NCBI GenBank assembly: GCA_036784855.1
Contig: JAZDSV010000015.1
Coordinates: 186,001 to 250,000 of the forward strand
Direction of reading: 5' to 3'
DNA length: 64,000 nucleotides
Origin: Aphelidium insulamus
Lineage: Eukaryota; Aphelidiomycota; Aphelidea; Aphelidiaceae
Shown: positions 56,581 through 64,000 of the stretch, piece after piece
Layout of the letters: each line of letters begins with the position of its first letter
How positions within the stretch are numbered: position 1 is the stretch's first letter
Program-made: the position numbers and the translations under genes
The notes under the pieces: generated by a model
What the model saw: only the letters and a program-made list of their open reading frames with translations
Told to the model about the DNA's origin: nothing
Database searches by the model: none

Positions 56581-56804
56581 GACTGGACTTTCGCGATATA
56601 TATTTTTCTTAGAAAACGTGCATCCGGCAAGCGCGCGTGCATTCAACGCACATGTGATTGGTCAGTGAGGCGTGCATCTCGGCCCCTGAAGGGCTTCGAT
56701 GGTCAAGTATTAGATTTTCACCTCCTGTAAACTTATCTTCTTCCAGTAAAACAGCAATATTTATATCTGCAATGCAAATTTATTGCTGCAACTGATGGCA
56801 GAGT

Positions 56805-57799
56805 CTACAGAGCAGGCTCCTCCGGCACGGCAGGAGTTGCCGTGGGCGGTTTCTGGAACTCTTCGGTGGTGGGGGCGACATGGTAAATGTTCTCCTCCGG
56901 CTTCGGCTCCAGGATAGTGACCGTGTCGGGCAGCGGCTTCTGCGGGCCAAACTTGCCATCCGGGTCCCAGTCCAGCATGATCTTGACCTTGACACCGAGC
57001 ACACCCTGCCGCAGCTTCACGTGACGCACGGCCGAGTCGACATAGTCACGCACGGGCTGACCCGAGTGCACCATGAATCCATCCACAAACTTCATGGACT
57101 TGGCACGGGCGGCGCGCAGCTTACCCGACACCACCACCTCGCAGCCCTTGGCACCGCTCTCCATCACCGCGCGCAAAACGCTGTAGCAGGCGCGACGCAC
57201 GGCCAGACCACCGGCAAGCTTGTAGCGCAGAGACTCGCACTGCGCAACGGCGCACAGACCACGGTTGTTCACCTTCTCGGCGTACAGCTCCACGGTGCCC
57301 TCGGGGAAGTTGAACCGCTTCTGCACCAGCGAGGTCAGTTCGCGAATGCGACGGCCCTTCTCGCCGAGCACATCTTGGGTGCGGGTGGCGCGGATAATAA
57401 TCTCGGTGCGGGCCGGGGTCACGCGCACTTCCACGCCAGAGTAGCCCTCCAGAGCCAGCTCGCGAGTGAAGAACTCGTTCAATTCGGCGTAGAACACACC
57501 GTCCGCGACAAACTATGAGCAGGGGAAGGTGAGATGATACGACTAAACGGATGCAATAGTAATGCGGATGCACACAAATATATATAGTGATACGGCTGCG
57601 CGTCAGATCCCAGTCAGGGTCGGGTATACCGCGTTCATCGAGGCTCCTATTACAGAGCCGCTCAAACAAGAGGTGTCAGAAAAATTCAAGTCGCGTCATT
57701 CGCAGCAGCATGCACATGTGTGTAGGTGGCACAGGGTACAGCACAAGCACGATGTGTGGCTCTGTATACCTTGCGCTTCTTGCTGATCTGGGTCGCCAT
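56805..57799 (-). CDS. RPS3: 40S ribosomal protein S3 (uS3)
   Basis: Exons (minus) 57770-57799 and 56805-57512 give 245 aa. The start [10 protein letters not shown], then [19 protein letters not shown], the KH motif [38 protein letters not shown] and the C-terminal block [15 protein letters not shown] are typical uS3. S3 lines the mRNA entry of the 40S subunit. The single intron (57513-57769) is 257 nt, about five times the local norm, and contains a box C/D snoRNA-like sequence. Confidence 0.96.
57595..57706 (-). ncRNA. Candidate intronic box C/D snoRNA in RPS3 intron 1
   Basis: On the minus strand, a 6-bp terminal stem (GCTGCG at 57701-57706 with CGCAGC at 57595-57600) brackets a C-box-like GAATGAC, an internal D'-like CTGA (57676-57679), a C'-like CGATGAA (57632-57639) and a final D box CTGA (57603-57606). 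Vertebrate RPS3 introns host U15, so the location fits. The C box departs from RUGAUGA and I could not match a guide to rRNA, so it is only a candidate. Confidence 0.35.
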
Positions 57800-57934
57800 T
57801 GCGTGCAGTGAACGGTGGATGGAAAGCGTGGCGGCAAGTGGCTGGCCAGAATGGCTGCCATTGCAACCCTGACCCTGATCTGGGCGCTGATTGGCCACTG
57901 GATTTAAGCAAGCAAGACTTAGACTTCGACATTT

Positions 57935-59329
57935 CTATTGTATTGGCCCGCTTCCAAGACACCAGTTGTCTCGGTAGAGGGCTACAGTTTGCCCGGGGGC
58001 AGCGGAATATACAGGTTCTGTGAGCACGACATGCGGTGTCCCGGAATGAATTGATAGGCGGCATGGGACCGGCTGGGATCTGTACCGAATTTGGCATTGA
58101 TTAACGAGCTTGTGCAACTCCTTGCCACCAGCACACCAGTTGATGGCTCCAAGTTTGATGTCGGTTGCACTCAGAGCGGAATGTGTCGGAGAATCCACCA
58201 CATATAAATCACCGGTCACTCTGCATTTCTTTGCCACAAACAGGCGTCTGGCTGAGCCAGGTATACGCGCCCGCTGCCCGATGGTGTATGAGAACAGACC
58301 ATCGTGACGAAGCGGAACCGAATCACAGTCGCGAATTATCTCATTGGTGTCATAGTGGCGAAACGTGCCGCCTTGTACACCGCTACTCAAGTGCTGCCGC
58401 AAAAAGTCGCGAAACTTTCCCGCTTGTCCGACGAAACAGATGCCGGCACTCTCGCGCTTCGACAAAAGGAAATCCCAGCCGAGATCGCGGGCAATGCGAC
58501 GCACCTCGGTCTTTTGCATGCCGCCCAACGGAAATATACATTGAGAAAGAGCAGTGTGCGGCACTCCTGATAAAAAGTAGCTTTGGTCCTTGGTGGTGTC
58601 CACGCCGCGCAGCAGCCGTGGATAGGTGTCGTCGCCTTCTCCTTTGTGAAGCAGCTGGGCGTAATGTCCCGTGGCGATATATTCCACATGTTCTGGCGAT
58701 TTACCTTTAACAAATTTGCCATAAACAGGTAGAGATGATAGATGCTCGAAACCATTAAGCAGTGGCACCATGTTAGAAGCGCATTCCGCGAATGAGAGCC
58801 GAGTAGGTTGTGAGAGGAAGCGGTCCCTGAAGCAACCAAATTTGATTTCCCTATTGCAACCAATGTCTGGGTTCGGTGTCTGGCCGGCAGCATATTCCCC
58901 CACAAACTGCTCAAATACACGGGTCCAGTATTCGCGAACAAAGTTTACCTGCGTACAAAGCATGTCAGGTAATAGGTTGAATGACGGTATATCTAACGCT
59001 ACCCGACTGCAAGGAATATCAAGCGAGCCACACACGCGCTGCACATCGCGCCATTCAGTATCGTTGACGGCACAGTGTGGCCGGCCAGTCTGCGCGTCCA
59101 CATCGTCCCAGTTGTTCATGTAGACGCCATGCACGCGACACTTCTGCGCATGTGAGACGATAATATCGCGTCTAGATATCTCCCCCCACCAACCAACCAT
59201 TACGCGTCCAAGGAGATACGCGGCGACGCTGCTGTCCACCCCGCCCGACATGGCCAACACGACTGCCATTGGGTTGTGAGTGCCATTGCGATGTGCACAA
59301 TCTGTGAACTGCCCACCCTTTGGTCGCAT
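57935..59329 (-). CDS. MTO2: Mitochondrial tRNA-specific 2-thiouridylase
   Basis: Exons (minus) 59204-59329 and 57935-59143 give 444 aa. The PP-loop AMSGGVDSSVAAYLLG is at residue ~27; CRVHGVYMNNWDD, the mitochondrial-type TPNPDIGCNREIKFG with its catalytic Cys, EYIATGHYAQL, KDQSYFLSGV and the second Cys in SAGICFVGQ follow, then the C-terminal barrel. MnmA/TRMU/Mto2 thiolates U34 of mitochondrial tRNAs for Lys, Glu and Gln. No strong presequence is visible before the PP-loop; the short N-terminus is basic. Confidence 0.95.
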   Translation of the reverse strand: MRPKGGQFTDCAHRNGTHNPMAVVLAMSGGVDSSVAAYLLGRVMVGWWGEISRRDIIVSHAQKCRVHGVYMNNWDDVDAQTGRPHCAVNDTEWRDVQRVCGSLDIPCSRVALDIPSFNLLPDMLCTQVNFVREYWTRVFEQFVGEYAAGQTPNPDIGCNREIKFGCFRDRFLSQPTRLSFAECASNMVPLLNGFEHLSSLPVYGKFVKGKSPEHVEYIATGHYAQLLHKGEGDDTYPRLLRGVDTTKDQSYFLSGVPHTALSQCIFPLGGMQKTEVRRIARDLGWDFLLSKRESAGICFVGQAGKFRDFLRQHLSSGVQGGTFRHYDTNEIIRDCDSVPLRHDGLFSYTIGQRARIPGSARRLFVAKKCRVTGDLYVVDSPTHSALSATDIKLGAINWCAGGKELHKLVNQCQIRYRSQPVPCRLSIHSGTPHVVLTEPVYSAAPGQTVALYRDNWCLGSGPIQ

Positions 59330-59654
59330 TTTGATATATTTTTTGGATGAACACTTTGAACCTGTCAATGTCTGACTGATCAAAGGGCTGCTGCTATACA
59401 AGTCTTTATGATAATACAAGGACGCCTACTATAGTATAAACTTTATATCAACCTTCAAGAAAACTTCCTCTCATATCAGTGGATCCGTATCGGAGTGCTG
59501 ATTGCACACTGAACCTTCCGTAATGGAACTAACTATCATGCATGCATGCATTTTGTACAGTATGAAGATATATCCTGTTGAATGCTAGCAAATGTATTGC
59601 ATAATGGTATGTGCAGTGTCCACGGAGATTAGAAAGTGCAGCGGAAGAATAAAC
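59330..59654. other. Shared upstream region between divergent genes
   Basis: 325 AT-rich bp between the thiouridylase start and the coiled-coil gene start. An in-frame ATG at 59592 could extend the latter by 21 residues. A short CATGCATGCATG run lies near 59538-59549. Confidence 0.4.
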
Positions 59655-61528
59655 ATGGCAACACTATTTACATCAGCTACGCCACAGATGACAGTGACCA
59701 CAACGGCTCCCTCCGTGGCACCCGTTGCGCCCCGCGCAGACACTAACGCATCCGGGGATCGCCCCACAGTGCTACGGCATCTCCGCCGCGCGCTGGAAGC
59801 TGCATTGTCCCGGCCAGAGAGTCCAGCCGCCAACATTGGCGATACCTGCACCACCACCACCAGCACTGCTGCCACCGATACTAAAGCCACCACTGCTGCT
59901 ACAGCCACACCGACAAGCAAACCGCTCGACGCAGCGGTAAACAGTCTGATACACCGGCACGTCCAGCTGCACGGCCGCCTAGTGGCCACCACGCAACAAC
60001 TGGACACTGTTACGGACAGCCTGCGCCAGAGGGACGACGCTCTGCGTGAGGAACAGCGCATATCCGCCCAGCTACGGCAACACTGCGACCAGCTGCGCGG
60101 CACCGTGGACAGCCAGCGCGCACAGAACGAGCAACTGATGCACGACCTGACAGAGTGTCGCGCCGAGACCGTCGCCCTGCAGCGTCAACAGAGCGCCGCA
60201 ATCGATGCACATCGCCAGGAGATGGAACGGCGCACCGCCCAGTCCACCGAGTGGCGCACGCGGGTGGAGGAGGCACAGCGAGCGGAACAGGACGCCCGGC
60301 ACCAGCTGGCACTCACTCGTCAACAGTTGGACACTGCCACGCAAAAGTTGATGGCGTCACAGGCGGCGTGGCGGCGGTGTCGTGCAGACTTGGACGGGGC
60401 GCGGGATGCTGCCGAGCGGGACCGCACCCTCGTAGACCAACTCAAGTCGCGGCTCATTGCGGCACTGTCCACTGCCAAGTCTGGCTCCGATGCTGCGGTC
60501 AACAGTCCTGCACAAGTAAAAGCTGCCGTCGATGAGCCGCCAACAGTCCCACCGGCACCTATACCCGTTTTGACACACGACGTCTCTGTCCAGGTGCAGT
60601 TTGACGCAGCCAAGTTGGACCTGCTACGCGCTCAACTACAATCTGCCAGCCGCGAAGTGCACTCACTCCGCACACAACTTCACAGCCACCAACAACGCAC
60701 AGCTCAGCAATCCCGCATGGAGAGTGATGTCGTGCAGCTACAGCGCCAGCAGCTGGATGCGGCCACAAAGGTATGTGCACATAGGCGTCCCATACATACA
60801 ATCAAAAGTGGCAGGCGCTTGTTGAAGCACGACAACAAGTGGCGCGTCTCCACCGTGAGCAGGCAACAGATGGAGTTCGCTGTCGCGAGCTGGAGCGCAC
60901 AGTGGCCGAGAGAGATGCGCAAGTGACGGAACTGCATAACGCGTTACAGCTGGCCACGACGACGACAACCGTGCCGCCAGTTATGCCGCCAAAGCATCTC
61001 AAAGACGCTGCCACAAACACCGACATCCGGTCGGCTTCTATGGACAATATCAGGAAACCCTCCGGCATATCACCGGCCCCTCAACCAGAAAGCATCCTGC
61101 TCGAAATGGACAGCAATGACACGTCACAGCTGTTTGCGCAGTCTGCCGCAGAGCTGGATGTCAGTCAAGAAAATGATGTCGCCGAGGCAACCATGAGACT
61201 GCTGGACCGTCGCATCCACCGCTTGGAACAAGCACTTGACCGCGTGGTTGCCACAGCAGCCATCTCTGCTGACACTAAATCATCTCTGTCGAGTTCTCCT
61301 CGACGCCGTAAGCCACAGAAAACAGTGGCTGATCAGACATTCGATGACGGCAAGACAATACAGCGGCTGGACGAGAGGATATGGCATCTTCAAGAGAAGC
61401 TTGCCGCATGGGGTCCTCTCGCCAGGCCGTCACTGGCTGAAATTTCTCTGAACGACAGCACTCCCGTCAGCAACCTAGTGAATCTAGTGAAGGTTAAGGT
61501 CACCGCCCACCTACCCGCGCATCGGTAA
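59655..61528 (+). CDS. Coiled-coil protein, unknown function, 609 aa
   Basis: Exons 59655-60770 and 60815-61528. After a Thr/Ala/Pro-rich start, residues ~100-300 form a long coiled coil (LRQRDDALREEQRISAQLRQ, ERRTAQSTEWRTRVEEAQRA) broken by a Pro-rich linker with DVSVQVQFDAAKLDLLRAQL. The second exon continues the coil, then DAATNTDIRSASMDNI (resembling the first linker) and another helical stretch (MRLLDRRIHRLEQALDRV). Such proteins are often cytoskeletal or centrosomal, but nothing specific is seen. The next gene starts only 7 bp after its stop. Confidence 0.65.
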
Positions 61529-61535
61529 CACAGAG

Positions 61536-63095
61536 ATGCGCGTGCCGCCTATCTTGCCAGCCGCGGCTGGAATCGGCGGTATTGCGCGGCTACATCACGT
61601 CCCGACGCGCACGGCATTAGATTTGACATTCAATGGAGCTGGTGGATATGCTCCACTGTGGCAACCAACTGGCTACACAATGCATACGCGCGTGGGACCG
61701 CTGCACGCCTCCGCTGACGATGTGATTCCCGACGAATGGAGAGTGCACAGCGGCGGGTCGCACCCCTTTCTGGAGGAGGCCGTGTGCAAGTTTGTCACGC
61801 CGGAACATTTGGGCCGTCTGACGCACGCTGGCATCAGTAGAATGCGCACCATAATCACCTACGACGAGGCGCTCATTGTCATCAAGTGGTTCCTGAATTT
61901 TGGCACCGACAGCGTTGCGTACGGCTCTAACTCGCTAGAAAGCAAGCGAGACATGTTGTGCACGTATTATGCCGTCGTGGTGGATAAAATCGGTCAAGTG
62001 GACGTGAGTGGCACACATTTCCCCCCGCCGCGCCACAAGTACGGCGATTTCGACACCTTTGGTGTACAGTATTGGCTTGACATGGTGCGCAGCGATGAAT
62101 TTAAACAAATTATGAACCGGCTTGTCGACAATCCCGAAATCTGCGTAGACTCGCTGCACATCATTCTTTCACTGGTGGCATCGAGACTTGTGGACAGCGA
62201 TGAACTGGTAAGTATGATGGACTTTTTCGACGATTACTTTCTGCACGTGGGTGAAGAGTATGGCGGCGAAAAATTATACAAGCGCTGGAAGTATGAAAAT
62301 TCTGGCAGATGGAATGCCAGATATTTCGACGAATTTGATGCAGTTAATCACCTAGTGGTGCCTTCGACTGAACTGCCGCGACCTGGTCCAAGGCCCGCTT
62401 GGAAGCGCGAACTGGAATCTCTGATACAGCTGGTTATCCGTGTCGTTGACGCTGTCAGGTCTCGCCTGGATGAGATATTTGCTGCGCCAGCATTGCCACC
62501 ACGAGCGCCGCCATGTACTGCGGCCGTTCTGAACTATATGTATCCAGATGATTGTTCCGACCTGGATGCCCTTCAACTAGACCAAGCTATGGCTAAATGG
62601 GGCTTTGTAGTAGCGAAATTAAGCGCGTTGGATTCCAATTCGTTGGAATTGATTCCAATTATTACAGAGTACCGCATCCCCATCAAGCGCTTGATCCACC
62701 GGTCGGAAGTGTCACTCATCGACTTTGAAAACATCATATTGTTCTTTGAGAAGAAACTGCGGTTGCAGTATGAACCGCCCGTGCCGAAAAAGGCATTGTT
62801 TGAGCTCTACTTCCAGCACTTCTCTCAGTTCGGTCCCCGCGGCAGCGATGATAGCTGTGTGGCCGGAATTCCTAACAGCGTTGCAGAAGCACTGAACCGG
62901 ATGGTGTTCCACGATGATCTCAGTCCGCAGCTATTTTCAAACATATTGGACATGCTGATTCTGCAAGAGTATCCGTGTCGCGATGCATTGTGCTGGGGCA
63001 CAAGTTTGGGGCAACATCTCATTGACATAATGATAGCGCCACATTGGCAAGCACGATGCCACGTTTCGGCTCCCCAGTATAAGCCGCTGGATTAG
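61536..63095 (+). CDS. Unknown globular protein, 519 aa
   Basis: One uninterrupted frame from an ATG 7 bp after the previous stop. The composition is that of a folded helical protein (YDEALIVIKWFLNFGTDSVA, LHIILSLVASRLVDSDELVS, FENIILFFEKKLRLQYEPPV) with no signal peptide, membrane helix or known motif. The central part has a Pro-rich linker (PALPPRAPP) between two helical halves. Given the tiny gap, it may be co-transcribed with, or spliced to, the coiled-coil gene, although I found no donor/acceptor pair keeping both frames. Confidence 0.65.
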   Translation: MRVPPILPAAAGIGGIARLHHVPTRTALDLTFNGAGGYAPLWQPTGYTMHTRVGPLHASADDVIPDEWRVHSGGSHPFLEEAVCKFVTPEHLGRLTHAGISRMRTIITYDEALIVIKWFLNFGTDSVAYGSNSLESKRDMLCTYYAVVVDKIGQVDVSGTHFPPPRHKYGDFDTFGVQYWLDMVRSDEFKQIMNRLVDNPEICVDSLHIILSLVASRLVDSDELVSMMDFFDDYFLHVGEEYGGEKLYKRWKYENSGRWNARYFDEFDAVNHLVVPSTELPRPGPRPAWKRELESLIQLVIRVVDAVRSRLDEIFAAPALPPRAPPCTAAVLNYMYPDDCSDLDALQLDQAMAKWGFVVAKLSALDSNSLELIPIITEYRIPIKRLIHRSEVSLIDFENIILFFEKKLRLQYEPPVPKKALFELYFQHFSQFGPRGSDDSCVAGIPNSVAEALNRMVFHDDLSPQLFSNILDMLILQEYPCRDALCWGTSLGQHLIDIMIAPHWQARCHVSAPQYKPLD

Positions 63096-63174
63096 CTCAT
63101 AAAGCGAGTGGGTGATATTGCATTAATTTTATCATTTATTCCTGTGACATTTTGATATTTTGATTTTTGACACT

Positions 63175-64000
63175 TCAGAAGTCGAAATAGCCCATCGCCC
63201 ACTTGGCCACGTCTATCCAGTCAACATTTGGCTCATCTTTCTGGGACGCTTCAATTCCAGGCAGATACTCCATCTTAAAATCTCCAAACATCTTGGAGTG
63301 CTCACCGGACACAAGCGTCTCACGCACAGTTACAGCGTCGATCCCAGCTGGAAGATGAATTCCCGTAACCTCGCCAGTGTTAGGCTCTATATCGTAAATA
63401 ATCGGATTGCCCTCAAAGAACTTGCCACTTTGCCCACGCATGACGATGGGACCTTCAAATACTGAAGATTCAGGTACAAAGACATGGATGCAAAACGGGC
63501 CATCCTTTTTGTCAAATTTAACTCGGCCATCAAAATTATCAAGTCCCGTGACAACGTCCATAGCAGAATTACTTGAGATTCCCGCTCCGTAGCTTGGAAG
63601 TTGAAACCCAATGTAAACTAGCCTAGCATCTTTATCCATTGCAGCAGCCCCAGTGATGTCAACACGGCTCCCACCGGATGCATGAACAGCATCAACGAGT
63701 TCACCAAACGTGACAACTCCATCTCCAGCTTTTGAATCCCACATGTTGTGATTGTGGAGCGCTTCGTTTAAATCTACACGATTGCGATCAAAATCTGTTT
63801 GCTTGGCCCCATTGCGTTTAATGAAATCTTTGTTCAGCCCTGAAGCGATTTCGCCCACTGCGTTATCAATAGCGTATTTTAACGACTCTTGAAAGAGAAG
63901 CCACTCTTCTTCTTCGGCGTCGCCATAGTCGTTATTTCCAGATCCATGCGAAAGGACCGACGCGGGTGCCACTTGTTGATTGAGGCGCGCGATTCCGTGA
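63175..64000 (-). CDS. EF-hand-like protein, 5' partial
   Basis: The frame is open to the right edge of the window, so the start is missing; about 275 residues are seen. A Gly/acidic segment leads to EEEEWLLFQESLKYAIDNAV and then WDSKAGDGVVTFGELVDAV, which resembles an EF-hand loop with one extra residue. The rest is beta-rich (LVYIGFQLPSYGAG, FCIHVFVPESSVFEGPIVMR, FFEGNPIIYDIEPNTGEVTG). It may be a calcium-binding extracellular or organellar protein; the family is not recognised. Confidence 0.55.
   Translation of the reverse strand, partial: HGIARLNQQVAPASVLSHGSGNNDYGDAEEEEWLLFQESLKYAIDNAVGEIASGLNKDFIKRNGAKQTDFDRNRVDLNEALHNHNMWDSKAGDGVVTFGELVDAVHASGGSRVDITGAAAMDKDARLVYIGFQLPSYGAGISSNSAMDVVTGLDNFDGRVKFDKKDGPFCIHVFVPESSVFEGPIVMRGQSGKFFEGNPIIYDIEPNTGEVTGIHLPAGIDAVTVRETLVSGEHSKMFGDFKMEYLPGIEASQKDEPNVDWIDVAKWAMGYFDF

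Noticed and set aside
57595-57706. Calling the RPS3 intron RNA U15 itself
   Set aside because: Location fits, but box C is imperfect and I could not identify the U15 guide; it is listed only as a candidate.

Overview
The window is nuclear DNA from a small, gene-dense eukaryotic genome, most likely an early-diverging (perhaps zoosporic) fungus or a close fungal relative. The evidence is a chitin synthase fused to a myosin-like domain, a PHO85/PCL-type cyclin, alpha-arrestin and LRO1-type PDAT genes, secreted GPI-type and type I wall/surface proteins, and a small RIIa-like protein of the kind usually linked to flagella. About 33 host genes are packed into 64 kb on both strands. Gaps between genes are often under 250 bp. 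Introns are short (mostly 40-60 nt), with GT-AG ends, plus an unusually large minority of GC-AG introns. All exon models were read by eye from splice signals, reading frame and family similarity; none was tested by RNA or database search.

Layout. 1-5 kb: 5'-truncated zinc alcohol dehydrogenase, GOLPH3/VPS74, a four-finger RanBP2 zinc protein and SAP18. 5-11 kb: PCL-like cyclin, a low-complexity GPI-type surface protein, a mitochondrial membrane protein, BUD23 and a small unknown. 11-21 kb: VPS29 (with a tandem duplication across an exon-intron border), the large myosin-chitin synthase, and an unknown 886-aa coiled-coil protein. 21.6-26.6 kb: VPS68, then a TIR-bounded element. 26.6-32 kb: a type I membrane mucin-like protein, a fasciclin protein, mitochondrial bL27 and an arrestin. 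32-41 kb: POL1 (DNA polymerase alpha) divergent from cytochrome c1, then the divergent RPL5/RPL14 pair. 41-46 kb: ankyrin-SAM protein, SRP receptor beta and an RIIa-like protein. 46-56 kb: DIS3/RRP44, a Sec7-PH ARF-GEF, a WD40 fragment and PDAT. 56-64 kb: a secreted basic protein, RPS3 (with a snoRNA-like intron), mitochondrial tRNA 2-thiouridylase, a coiled-coil protein, an unknown 519-aa protein and a 5'-incomplete EF-hand-like protein.

The most unusual object is the ~4.07-kb element at 22492-26560. It has ~100-bp inverted ends that finish in homopolymer C/G runs. It encodes a four-exon zinc-finger plus PD-(D/E)XK/EDxHD-like nuclease, a RING + TRAF/SIAH-type zinc-finger protein, and an unknown convergent ORF. 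Two copies of a palindrome-bearing intergenic module sit between the first two genes. I see no DDE transposase, integrase, polymerase or capsid gene, so it may be an undescribed mobile-element family.

The host genes are mostly housekeeping: vesicle traffic (VPS74, VPS29, VPS68, Sec7 GEF, SRPRB), translation and RNA (RPL5, RPL14, RPS3, bL27, BUD23, DIS3, MTO2/TRMU), respiration (CYT1), replication (POL1), cell wall (chitin synthase) and storage lipid (PDAT). They do not form a functional cluster. Many neighbours are divergent pairs with short shared promoter regions.
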